Shown here piece by piece: positions 33,863 to 44,898 of a stretch of 64,000 bases of DNA (the stretch's first letter is position 1; each line of letters opens with the position of its first letter). A model generated the notes under the pieces. The model saw nothing but the letters and a program-made list of their open reading frames with translations, searched no databases and was not told the DNA's origin. The stretch is taken from the NCBI GenBank assembly GCA_015179025.1, contig WHUX01000007.1, positions 186,001 through 250,000 on the forward strand, given 5' to 3'. This DNA is from Terfezia claveryi (Eukaryota > Ascomycota > Pezizomycetes > Pezizales > Pezizaceae). The translations under genes and the position numbers were made by a program.

Positions 33863-34784
33863 GCAATAAAAGTAAGTACCTCACTTCCTCATTCCTTAGT
33901 TGCTATAGATGCTAACCAACCCACATACCATATAGGCAGCGGCAGCAGCGAACTTTGGCCTATTAGAGATATTTGTTATTTATATCTATTATAAATTGAA
34001 CTGTAGATATATTAGGTTCTGACATGATATATAGGAGGAATCAGAGGCTTTTACTCTAAGGTTCATGATCTGTCTGGTACCGGCAGCTAAGTATTTGGTT
34101 GCTGGTTAAGGGGGGGTAAGACATTCGCCCACAAACGTGCTAGCCGCGTTCAATGCATTAAATCTGAGTCAAGCGCGCTGCATACCCGCCCCTTTTATGC
34201 GGGGTACCAAATTCATTGCCACCTAGCTGTATCTCCGACCTTGCCTATAAATGGCCCCCAAATCAGTTGTTTTTCGTTCACAGGGTCTACCACGTAGAAC
34301 TGTGTATGCTTTTAGAAGTGCAATTCCTCGAATGCTGTGGCGATTCATAACCTACCGGCCCAGTCAGTTTTGGTTTGACGGATAAGTCATTGACTTCTGT
34401 GCATGCCATATAAGCGGTGCTGTGTTGGCAGGATTGCTAAATACAAGAATCAGAAGCTATATTTGGCCATACGTCTCATGCGAATGGTGTCCTGGCCATG
34501 CTACACAGGGTACGTCCTCTGGCGACGGGGAGGGAAATTTCCGAAACCTACCAGACCTACCCCGTCGTCTCACATCAAGGAGTTTAGCTATCCGATATCG
34601 AGACCCTCGCGATCGTATATATTCCCATGAACCCCCCCAATGCGAATTTCAGATTAGGCTAGATAAATTAGGGTAAAATACCAGTTTCTTTGTCCATCAA
34701 ACAGAGTTTCTGCCCGCTCTGAAACCCGAGTATAAGTCTCCTTCTTCGTGATATTTGCCGCGAATTTGCTCACATCGGCATAAC

Positions 34785-35534
34785 CTGGGGGTTGGGGACA
34801 CGGTTAACCTAGAACAAACTACTGGATGGATTGACATACCATTGTTGCTGATGATTTAGAGTGATGGAAACGGTTGGTAGAGGTGGTTATTATTAATGGG
34901 TACCTAGCATGAATGCATATACCTAAGACCCTAACTCAGCGTCTGGTCACGAGACCGTATTAGGTAATTTCCTCACGTATTGGTTTAGGAAGCCAGACTA
35001 GGGTTTAGGGTGCAGAGGATAAGTTCACCTATCTTACATAATTATGAGGAGACGAGATTGGCATTGAAACCTATGGAGAAAAAATGCTGACAGTCAACCT
35101 GCTGCATAGGTGGATCCTCCACAGGAAACCACACGATACTAAAAATTTTCTATCGTATGATAAATTTCATGGGAAATTGATGAAATACTGGTGTCTTAAG
35201 AAATAATGCGGATAGTAAACATAGGAAACAGAAATAATTCTGAAGCTTTACTGCACTGCTTCTTCAGAAATATGAAAATCAAAAGGAAAGAAAATTAAGT
35301 CAGGAGAAAGGTAAACCAGGATACGTTGGTCGTAGTTAGTCTCGTTGGCACAAACCTCTCGTAGTCGTAGTGTATCTAATGAACACAGCAGGGTCGTGCC
35401 AATACCACTAATGAATAAGAAAACAATATTTCCAACTGCGACAAGCGTGTTGGGTGGTTACAATTCTGTAGTCTCTGGGCGGACTACTAGGACGACAATC
35501 AGGCTGGCGATAATTAACTGTAGTATGTAAGGTG
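34785..35534. other. Region between decayed reductase and DUF202 gene
   Basis: Includes an ATG followed by GTATGT at 34842-34837 that may have been the first exon of the reductase, and a diverged dispersed-motif copy at 35337-35364 (TAGTCTCGTTGGCACAAAC). Nothing else recognised. Confidence 0.4.
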
Positions 35535-36401
35535 TTATGCCCTCAAAATGGAAACGTAGGGAATGCTCACTAGGAGGGCAATCAGCGCCGTGGCAAATAT
35601 GCTTCCTCTACTGGCAGGGAATTTGCCCTTCAGAAGCCAACCTTGGGATTCATAATATCTGTTACGGTATTCATCTGTTAGTACCGGTACTTCGAAGAAT
35701 ATTCTCTCATGTCATAAAAGAGACTAGCTCTCACCGTTGTGCACCCAATGCCAATATAATGATTGAAATTCCCACAAATGTGGCCCCTAGGGATTTACCC
35801 ATATGGGCTAGAAGATGAGGTCCATCTGCCATTGGAAAAGAATTAGCTAGACCATCTAAATTCTAGTGGAGTACACACTCATAGAATTTGGTGGCTGCAC
35901 CACTGCATTGAGTCTGCAACTCAGTTCCGTACTGTCAGCGCCAATCATCTTGCGATCAGAAACCAGCAGGGGCTCATGCCTAAAAAGCTGTGTAACTGCA
36001 ATGCCTATGCACCTGCATTAGAAACGTAGAAATACGATGCAGATATACGAAGGGAATATACCTATTGAAGCAAAAGCAAGGGATGTCCGTAGCCATGCGA
36101 GAAAGGTTCTTTCTACGTGTAGAGATGCCAATTATTGTTAGCTCACGATCTATGGGAGGATACTGAATGCCTTACCTAACGCCAAATGGTCTCGCGCGAC
36201 ACTGCCTTTGTTCTCTAACTCGATTGCCCCAAATCTTCCTAAAACCGTAGGAGCTTTCACAATCGACCCTCTGGTGTTGTTACTTTTGTCTGGAGCTGTC
36301 GCTGGTGTATGCATTGCTTGATTCTCACGGGAAGGCTCTGATCCGGCTGCCAGTGGCAAAGGATCCTCTTGGTTACTCTTTGCTGGTCGTTGACGAGACA
36401 T
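35535..36401 (-). CDS. DUF202 (YidH-type) small membrane protein
   Basis: Exons (minus) 36401-36176, 36112-36062, 36004-35879, 35825-35735, 35658-35535; 205 residues; every intron has GT/AG ends and phases close. The domain is unmistakable: ENKGSVARDHLAL-ERTFLAWLRTSLAFASIGIA, then HMGKSLGATFVGISIIILAL and a last segment RYYESQGWLLKGKFPASRGS. Three membrane segments follow a hydrophilic Ser/Pro-rich N terminus (about 60 residues). In fungi this family is found in vacuolar or plasma membrane proteins, including a domain related to the VTC complex; the biochemical role is unknown. The loop between segments 1 and 2 is longer than in bacterial YidH. Confidence 0.9.
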
Positions 36402-39400
36402 ATTGATGTGCTTGTGAAGATAGGGCGACGAGGAAACAGAATACCCAACTTAATCTATGGGGTTATATCGTGCCGAGGGGGCGGGAGTGTGTTACTACAG
36501 CCGTGCTCAGAAAGTAGTCGCCTGACTTCTATGTATGCAGCTGGTAACAAGGGGCGACCGATCACCAGTATCCTGCTCTCCACTCCAATACTCACAACTG
36601 AGTTTGATGAAGTTTTCTTTATCAGTAAGTGTTCTGTTTACCGTAATCTCGTGTACCGTAGAAGAACCAGAAGTTGAACTCAAAAATGGCACGAGGACAG
36701 CAATAAATGTCGTTATGAAGGTCACGTGTGTCATTGCAGGGATATAACCGATGCCATGTATAAACTGCGCGGTTAGTTCTGTCCAGTTATCCGTACAATA
36801 AGCGAAGCCATCTAGATTTGAAGAGAACTCTCTTATATCTTAAAAACGTTAACCTGGCTTGTTCTCATACCAAAGGCTGTTCAACGGGATTGCGAACCAG
36901 ATTAGGACCACGGAACTATACTATTATAGTAGTCTGGTCCTCCCGTGGAGGTTATAGAAATATTACATAAATAAGCTATATCTTGTTGTGCCGGCCGGAC
37001 TATATCTTATTATCTTTAGTTGATATTTTTATTGATGGGCAGGTCATATGACTACCTCGGTGTTTTACCGGGAAACTGGGGTGAGTAAGAGTTATCGTAA
37101 AAAAGAGAAGCATCGCTGCCAAAAAAATCCGAGCGCTACTCGAAGTCGCCCTTCTTACCTGAAGTAAGGGAGAAGTAAGGGTCTCGGTCCTGTAGAGTTT
37201 CTATCAGGTGAAGGAAGTAACTTCTTAAGTCTGATTGATTGCACCTGGAGTGCCAACATATTGATAACAAACTCTCTCCTGTAAACCACGACGGATAAGA
37301 CCTGTTACAAGCGTAAGCTTGTGAGGGAATTCCAGTGGTTGCCAGGATACAAACAGGATGGGAATTACTCCTTCAATCACCCCCAAGACATGTAGTCCAA
37401 AAGTGACGGAGGTGAAGTCTCTTTGTTCGGCAAACATCCCATGTCATTTCTTTAACTTTAGTATCAATATATAGAGAAGGAGAAATAGTGGGCAGATAGG
37501 TAGTAGTGGCCTTGAACCCACGTTCTTGGAGGCACCACACGATAAGCCGTCTAGTGAACTATTGTCTATTGTAGTCAGTCTTCTGCCGCGGCTGCAATCT
37601 GTTACCCTGAACTCTTATGGAACATTCAGGGTAATTGGTCATTCATTAGTACTTTGGGGTGAAGCTACTCTATTCCTAATGTTTTACCTAACCAATACCT
37701 TTTCGTGAGCCCAACCAAATCCCACTTTCTTGTTTGAGGGATGTAAAAATGAACACTTCTTTATCTAAATATTATATTCTCATGGAGGATGGAATAAGGA
37801 AACCGGCGCCCATAGCCCACGAGATTACTATTTTCCAACCCCCAAAAACAATATCTAAGGGCGGAATTTAGCTGTTTCAGACGCCTGCCAATGTCAAGGA
37901 CGTTTAGCCTCGGGGGTGTCAAGTCGTGCCAACCAAATTTTAACTGGCGTCCCGCCTTATACTTCTGCATAAGATAGCCCTTGATTATTTACCTAGGGAC
38001 CTGCTAGGTATTCCACAAGGGGCTTCGAGAGAGGTGCGTCCCACTTTCAACAGTGATTTGCAATTACTATACACATATACAGACAACGAGATGGCAACAA
38101 GGGCTTTCAGGAAAGGATTGTATTAATCAGAATACTCCGTACTGACCAAGAGATTCTTGGAGTGACTGGGATGGTGTATGGCAATCTAACTATTGGCTTC
38201 ACCTCAAACAATATGTAGAGACAATTGAAGCAATTGAATTTGTCTCTTAGAGGGGCAGAAAGCATATTATAGCAGTTAACATGCAAGGAACCTCAAGAGA
38301 TGGAAAAAGGTATGATATTGAACCAACATAGTGAGATCCAAGGCCAAGAGATTACATTTGCTTGTTCACACTACCCCCATTACAGTTAGGAGCGCCAATG
38401 ATCTGGTTGGCACTTGCTGTCAACCACATACCAACTGCAAAGTTTTCTCTGCATTTTGCTCGTTGTCTATTTATACTGAAAGCCGTCTTATTCCACATGA
38501 TGATGTGTATCCGCAGCGAACCAGTCCAGCAAATTTCGGGCGGTCGCCATGACTGCCGGAGGATCGACATGTGTCCCCACTAGTTGGGATGAAACTCCTC
38601 GGTACGGCGGAATATCGCACGGCATGTACTTTCTCAGTGGAATTACCCATCAGACGATTCAGCATTCCAGAATTTCAGCGGCCTTTCCCTCGAAGAGCTT
38701 GCGGCTGGGCGTGCGGCAGGTGGGGTTGGTGAAGAGTCTGTATCAGTGTGAATTCTTGTCATATCAACCAAATGTGCTCTCGAAGGGTCTTGACTTGTTT
38801 TGTTTGCTGTATTGAAAAACATCCCTTCGGGTTGGGTATGCGGGTTGGAGAGAGAGACGGGCAGGGACGGACAGGGACGTACCGACATTAGAGTTTTTGA
38901 AATGTGGAGCTGTATCCATGGACTGTTGTTATACCACAACTGATTGGCCGGCTGTCCGAGAAAGAAGTATAACCACCTCGACTCGACGAAACAGACTCAC
39001 AATTTGAGTATTTAGGAATGCGAGTAACATCTATTTCCTGCTTTCCAACATCATGTCCTCATCTCACCTGCTTAGGGTTTATGCGTGAAGCCTCACGCAG
39101 TCGCAAGTCGCAGAGCCGAAGCCGCATGTTCATGTCCGCATTGCCAGTGGGGTTTGCTCAATCAGACCAACTGGGAATCTTCGTGCTGCACGTTATACAA
39201 TCGACTTCACTTCAGCCCTCTTCCACAGTGTCCCTTGAATTTCTCACCTACAACCTTCCTTATTGAAGCCTCTTTCCACGCTCCTGTTACCCTCACCCTC
39301 TCGTTGTGATAGTACGAGTTGGCAGTACTATAACTTGAGCTCTACATGTTCTTTGAAGGACACGACACCCATCAACACCAGGATTCCGAGAAATATATAC

Positions 39401-40493
39401 CCCACCTGACGTATGTACCTGTTTGAGTTTATATCACCTGTCCTGCCTGCATCTGTGTCATGTCCCTTCTGCCCTGTTAGTTGCTTTTGCTGCTCATCTA
39501 CCCTTCGTGCCCTTGCATTACTAGGCTCATCTTTCTGTCCGCAAAATTTAGTACTCTGAAACTATAGGATGGCACTCCACCGTTAACCCATTGCGCACCG
39601 CTTGTGCAATTGCTGCCATTACATTGACGCATCCAGACCTCCGTGATCATCTTATCTTTTTTAACGGACATCGCAATTGCCTGTCAATCACATAGCGCAC
39701 TCTAAGTATATCTGCTATCAGCGTTCATTCAAGTTTGGTTCGTATTCCCTCAACAACCTCAGTCATCAATTCTGATATTTCATGTACATTCACTTTCCTT
39801 CCTTCTAGTTGGAATTTGTTTAACTTTGCATCCGTTAACTTCTAACTCTGTTCCGTCTTCCAACCAGACTACCCTCTTCCCCACTGACCAACGTGCTGCT
39901 ACCCCTCTTTGATCCATATCAACCTGTTACCTGTTGCCTGCTTCCTCCCTATTCTCTCTTCACACAAAGGATACTCAGACGTAGTGTTGTGCCAACCAGA
40001 CTAACTCAGATGATAATTTCTTGAACGACAGCAAGGACCTCCCGTCTATTCTTATCCTCCAGATTGTTCTCGGCCTAACCCACAAGACGTCGGGCAGTGG
40101 CCTTCGAAGCCGTACGCGTGTCAGCGATCCGTTTATTTTTGCGCAGACGTGGTAACAGCGTTACTCAGGGAAGAAACCTGTAAGGGTCGGTCGTATTATC
40201 GTTTGGTAATCATTGATTTGAATAGTTTTGACCCTCTTTCAATTACTCATTGAGCAAATATCTGACAATTGCTTCAGGCAAACCATTTACATTTTGCGGC
40301 TTCAGTTATTCTTCTGGAATTTGAGGCCGGGACTACAGAGTATCCCACTTTTGTCATATATCACACTATGCTGGTGCGTCGTAAGACACTTCACAAGATT
40401 CAGAATGTGTGTGCAACTCCGTCCCTCGATTGTTTGCATAGGATTGGGGTTGAAAAGTCTATTGATTGCTGACTTGAGAGTTGAATACGACAG
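36402..40493. other. 4.1-kb region without a recognised gene
   Basis: Low coding potential. Contains dispersed-motif relatives at 36921-36947 (TAGTAGTCTGGTCCTCCCG), 37911-37925 (GTGCCAACCAAATT), 38402-38412 (CTGGTTGGCAC), 39859-39875 (CCAACCAGACTACCC) and an inverted copy at 39981-40003 (GTGTTGTGCCAACCAGACTA). The last 300 bases probably contain the missing 5' exon(s) of the RasGEF gene, with the acceptor at 40492-40493. Confidence 0.45.
39981..40003 (-). repeat. Dispersed motif copy, inverted
   Basis: GTGTTGTGCCAACCAGACTA, reverse complement of the TAGTCTGGTTGGCACAACAC core. Confidence 0.75.
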
Positions 40494-43470
40494 CAACCTG
40501 CAGATCAAACTATTGATCACCTAGAGAGCGAAATACCACTCCTTATACCACAGCCCAGTGACACTGAATACGGCGAGTCCTTTTTGACAGCGGTATCTTC
40601 ATCACTGGCAGAGAGAGGATACCAAGAATACCTAGGCGAGACAACCAGCACCATAAAATCGTCCAACAATAAAGTCCCGAGTACAGTCTTTGGAAATAAT
40701 CTTATTACTCCTTCAAGCAGTCTTGGAAGTCTTTGTACAGCAGAACAATACCACAGTGCTCGGCAAATATTTTCAGGCCCAGACGAAATGCATGCTAGGC
40801 CGTCATCGTATTTTTCAAACACGGGTAAAAGGCCAGAAACGCCACCGGAATCTCCTCGGGCCTCACTAAAGATGGGCAATGAATACAAGGGCTGGCAGAA
40901 TGATAGCATCGAAAAATCTATCCGGCGCCAACACTCTGCTGCGAGCCAAGTTTCCCAGCTTTCGAGAGGGTTGAGCAAAAGGAAGGCGGGAAGAATGCCG
41001 TCAGAATCTAGTGTAGAAGGCTTCAAAGACGGAATGGCATTGGAGCGAGTTGACACAACTCTGTCGCAAGTCTCCTCCATCCGATCAGGGGAATTTGTAA
41101 GATCCTATAGTAATTACTCCCACCCTCGCACCTCTGAAAATAAACTGACTAGCTCTTTAGATATTCCGAATGCTATTGTTGCCCCAGCATTTCGCCTGGC
41201 AAGGGTCGTCAGCATCCCCCACATTGACGAAGGCTCTGCCTTAAGTACACCAATGCCTTTTCCGATACGTACACCGTCCATACCAGAACATTCATTCGGT
41301 TCCTTGCCTCCAGTAAATTCCATAGTCCCAGTACAGAAGATTAAAGTTTCACGAAGCATTCGAAGCTTTTTTAAGGGTGGCATCCAATCTGTAATCAGCG
41401 AATTTGATGACAACAGCAGTGAGGAAGGGGATCGCAGTGTAAAAGGCTCTAAGAAGTCAATGTTCAATCTCCGACGGCCAAGGGGCAGGGAATCCGAGGA
41501 CCTGGTACGCTCTGTGCCAGAGCCTTGTAGCCATCCAACACTGCAGATACCCCCACCACTTCCACCTTCCAGTTGCACACGATGGTGTGGAGTACCGAGA
41601 TGTTTTCATGATTATGACGTTCTTCATATCAAAAACGTGGCAGGGCATGACTGTCTCGTCATTGAGATAGTTAATGGGACGCCAACAGTCATTGCAGGTA
41701 CTGTGGAAGGATTAATGATGGAATTATGTGCACCAATCAGTGACAAATCAGGTAGGTCCACAAGTCTCATACCACCTCAGAAACCGGCAAGAAGAACATA
41801 GGATAACCGATGATAACTCACGTAGATCCGACCTTCACGGATCGGTTCCTTCGAACATGCGGCAATTTTTGTTCTCCGCTCCTGATACTAGAGATGCTTA
41901 CAGAATATCACGAGAAGAACTTCGACCTCGCCTATCGGCGAAGGTGAGCAAAATGACAACCATCACAAGAGAGTTCCTCTGACACTATCATCAAATAGGG
42001 TAATTGAAATTATCATTCGCTGGCTTCGTATCCAGCCAGAAGATCTATTTGAAGGGGACAAATTATCTCCTGTCCTGACGACTTTTGTTAAGGAACTTAA
42101 CCAGCATGGTTACCAGCCTTGGAACCAGGAGTTGCAGTCGACTTGTGAAAAGGTCTCGAAGAAAGTTGAGTCCTATCAAGAGCTTTGCAAAAGCAGGGAG
42201 TTATATTGTCTTGATACACTCGTGGAAGAAGCCGTCCTTTCTCGGGAATCTAAAATTATGGATATTGACATGGAGGATTTAGCGAAGTACGTTGCTGCAC
42301 TCGTAAGTATTCTCATTGCAAAGTTCTAAAGATGGCTTGTAGCTCATTTGTCGTGTTAGGATCTAATTCTTTTTCGAGATGCTTCGGAGAATCGTACGGT
42401 GAGGGCCTGGAGTCGCCGTTCTACAGATAGCGACCTAAAAACTTCAGAGGATCACGTATTAAATGAGCGCGTCGATCGGGTCCTTCGCCGTGCTGAGATG
42501 ATCAGAGACTGGGTCTCCTTTGAGATTCTCGCGGCAGCCCCTGATTTGACTGTGCTATATATAGAGAAATTCATATCACTTGCTAAGGTTTGTTATTCCG
42601 CCCGAAGCGCAGAAATATAAGCTAACACTCTGCAAGATGCTCTATGACCTCGGGAATTTCCAATCTTCCCTATCAATTGTGGATGCTCTTACAGCTGATG
42701 AAATAGGAAACCTAACTGACCTCTGGGAGGTGAGAAAGTTACTACCACCATGACAAAACAAAGGCTGACATCTCAGGAAGGGGATATCCAATGAGAAGTT
42801 TGACACATTAGAAGAACTCAAAGCCCTCAACACAGATCAAGGTTATGCTAAGGCTCTATCAGAAGCATGCGTACCTGTTGTACCGTGTTTGAGTAGATTT
42901 CTGGATCATGTTGACAAGACTTCAGCGGGAATGTTTTATCTCCGGGATGGCACGAAGAAGAACCACATGGATCTCACCATCGATAAATGCGGTTATACAC
43001 ATTTCCCAGGGCCATCTAGTTTTTGCACTCCGGGATCCAACCAGCTCCCCCACCTTTTGTATGACATAACGAAACACGGGCTGTTCTATCATCAAATACA
43101 TCTGGCACGACAAAAAGCCTGGAGAGCACACAATTTTGATAGGCTTAGCAGGCAAGCCTGGGTGTTTAGTATGCATGTGCCAGGGCGTTCCGCTTTCTGC
43201 AGAACCACTCTTGGAGAGAAACCAAAGAGGGATAGCAATCTAACCCAAGAGTCCATTACGCCAAAGCACAGTATGATTCAAAGTCGCCAAAATAGCGTAA
43301 AGGGAGAGTGGAACTTCCCACCAAGCCCTCCAACAACACCACCTACATCGACCTATTTTGAATCAAAAAGGATTTCATCGATCAATGGACCCGGCGGGCT
43401 GGACTGGATCTCAGAGCCAGTAGAAAGAAGGATAATTGAAGTTCGCTCTATGCAATCCAAGAGAACATGA
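40494..43470 (+). CDS. Ras guanine-nucleotide exchange factor (CDC25 type); 5' end unresolved
   Basis: Activates Ras-like GTPases. Exons 40494-41751, 41826-41943, 41999-42302, 42360-42587, 42637-42729, 42781-43470, phases all closing (about 896 residues from 40494). The first 380 residues are Ser-rich and disordered. The RasGEF N-terminal (REM) module reads GTVEGLMMELCAPISDKSDP, then FTDRFLRTCGNFCSPLLILE. The catalytic Cdc25 domain starts in the fourth exon (LILFRDASENRTVRAWS, AEMIRDWVSFEILAA, IEKFISLAK-MLYDLGNFQS) and runs to CVPVVPCLSRFLDHVDK in the last. After that, sequence is divergent and Pro/Ser-rich to the end. No stop-free start lies in frame with the first exon, which begins after an AG acceptor, so at least one upstream exon in 40200-40490 is missing from this model. 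Confidence 0.85.
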
Positions 43471-44192
43471 CAATAACACAGTGTATTGGTCGGCTAGCTG
43501 AGACCATGGTGCTTGGTATCGGCGATTTGCATTTCATTGTGTTTGAAGGGAAGGTACGGAAATTTGAGAGTGGTTTGGATGTTATATCATCGATTTGGGC
43601 TAGTCAACTTTCAGCTTTCTCCCTTCTGTCCAATCATTTTATTCTGGGCGTCGGTGTGGCTTTTCCTCTTGTACTGGTTCATATCGGGCTGTTCTTCATC
43701 GTTTACTTGGTTTCTTCGTTATTGCTTTTTGGATAGGCTATATTATACGGGGGTGGGCATGGTCTGGGCAGGCGCAGGTTTGCAAAAACAATTGATACAT
43801 ATGCTTAACTGGGTGGAATAGGATTGGCATTTATTTCAAACTTGGCCTTTGAATAAATTCTTAGCTCTGAGGATTGGTATTTCCCTGTGTTGTCATTGGC
43901 CGGTAATTGTCCCAGCGGAGATGTGAGTCATTACTTGGAAAGAGCGCCAAGGCGCTCCCGGAAACCGGATTTGGAGCACTGTTTGATTTATCATTCTGCA
44001 GTTGGCGGCCATGGATCGTTGGAGTGGGGAGGATCTCACACTCTCGCGGCCGTAGAACGTTTAGTACTTAGATATATCACCATCTCCCCTACAACTGAGC
44101 TAACAATCACTCACATGAAACAAGCATCGTCGCCTATAGAAAAAAAAATAACATAATTTTTCTACCCTTAATACATAAAGGAACAGAGCGCT
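43471..44192. other. Intergenic region RasGEF/peroxiredoxin-like
   Basis: 722 bases, tandem arrangement on the plus strand. T-rich 43600-43740 is likely the RasGEF 3' region. GGAAAGAGCGCCAAGGCGCTCC near 43938-43959 is a GC-rich palindrome. No gene recognised. Confidence 0.4.
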
Positions 44193-44898
44193 ATGGCCGG
44201 CCTCCCGCAAGCCCCATCCTCTGCTCCTCCCAGCGAGGACCGCCCATCTCCAGAGGCTATCGCAGCAGCAGGCGAGATCACCATCCTCGATGCCAAGGGG
44301 GACAAGGTCCCTTTCAATTCTCTATTCGAGGTGAAGAAGAATGAGGATGGAATATCGGAGGTAGCAGGAGATATTCTCACAACTGTCATCTTCATCAGGC
44401 ACTTCTACTGCGGTGTCTGCCGAGCGTATGATTCACCCGTCTGTACCACATAAAGGATAAGCTAACGTTTATATTTTATTCAGCTACGTCATGTCCCTTG
44501 CTCAAGATATCCCCCACAACACTCCTAACCGGAAGCTCATTATCATCGGCTGTGGTAATCCAGCTTTGATACCGAAATATATTAGCGACACTTCCTGCCC
44601 GTTCCCGATCTATGCCGAGCCGACAGGGAAGTTGTATTCTATCCTGGGAATGACAAAGACCCTCCAGCAAGGGAAGATGCCAAAGTATATGGAGGGGCAT
44701 GGGATGATTAGTAGCATTCTCAAAGGTATCTGGCATGCGCTCTCATGGGGATCGCCGCTTTCTGGAGGAAATATCTCACAGGTGGGAGGTGAGTTTTTGT
44801 TTGTGAATGGGGACCTGGGGTGGTGTCATAGGATGAAGACGACTACGGATCATGTCGATGTGGAGGATTTGAAGAAGGTAATGGGATTAATGGAATGA
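44193..44898 (+). CDS. AhpC/TSA-family peroxiredoxin-like protein (PRXL2/AAED1 type)
   Basis: Thioredoxin-fold antioxidant-like protein. Exons 44193-44425 and 44484-44898; 215 residues. Start MAGLPQAPSSAPPSEDRPSP, a disordered leader; then strand EITILDAKGDKVPFNSLFE and the active-site region TVIFIRHFYCGVCRAYVMSL with a CGVC motif near residue 73, and LIIIGCGNPALIPKY, FPIYAEPTGKLYSILGM, a tail SQVGGEFLFVNGDLGWCHRM. The pattern F-x-R-x-F-x-C-x-x-C is the usual signature of the fungal/animal PRXL2 group. Cytosolic, no signal peptide. Substrate unknown; redox role is inferred from the fold. Confidence 0.88.

Larger units (their letters stand above)
32212..34229. mobile_element. 2.0-kb TA-flanked element with perfect 29-bp terminal inverted repeats and a secreted-protein-like cargo
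   Basis: Left arm 32212-32240 (CAGCTAGGTGGCAATGAATT, ending GGTACCCC) and right arm 34201-34229 are exact reverse complements; TA at 32210-11 and 34230-31 is the target duplication. The termini and TA target point to a non-autonomous pogo/Fot1-type (Tc1/mariner) element. Inside: a 20-bp repeat (32260-32327), CACAACATCCTCTATA-type repeats (32424-32462), a 161-codon reading frame (32512-32997), 12-bp repeats (about 33000-33410), GC-rich repeats (33405-33862), then AT-rich sequence. No transposase. It lies in an intron of a decayed reductase gene, between a GT donor at 34239 and an acceptor at 32161. Confidence 0.88.
31674..34784 (-). pseudogene. Free methionine-R-sulfoxide reductase (GAF domain, fRMsr), decayed and carrying an inserted element
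   Basis: The family reduces free Met-R-sulfoxide with Cys residues in a GAF domain. Recognisable pieces (minus): 34784-34682 (YADVSKFAANITKKETYTRV, then LFDGQRN); 34436-34240 (NPANTAPLIWHA, PSNQN, WAG, ending LGPFIGK at a GT donor); then a 2.0-kb element (32212-34229) inside the intron; 32160-32082 (VACQI then AFGQGVCGKAAQAKETIVVP); 32019-31674 (DVNSF, PGHIACDG, DTNNKIIVPILL, GGKVIGVIDCDSA, LGLACDW). Single-base shifts break the frame near 32145, in the DVNSF/PGHIACD stretch (about 32005) and just after it (about 31985); there is a stop in the WAG segment, and the last intron appears to lack an acceptor. The catalytic-Cys motifs GVCG and IACDG are still readable, so the decay is recent. Confidence 0.85.

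Noticed and set aside
33360..33884. Long overlapping frames on both strands in the GC-rich array
   Set aside because: Low-complexity Gly/Pro/Ala products of a minisatellite that lacks stop codons by base composition.
37225..37437. 70-codon minus-strand frame with a hydrophobic middle (VLGVIEGVIPILFVSW)
   Set aside because: No family recognised, no supporting exon structure nearby; kept as non-coding.
42588..42636. Frameshift in the RasGEF catalytic domain
   Set aside because: Explained by a 49-nt intron with a GCTAAC branch site; the join SLAK-MLYDLGNFQ restores the family sequence.
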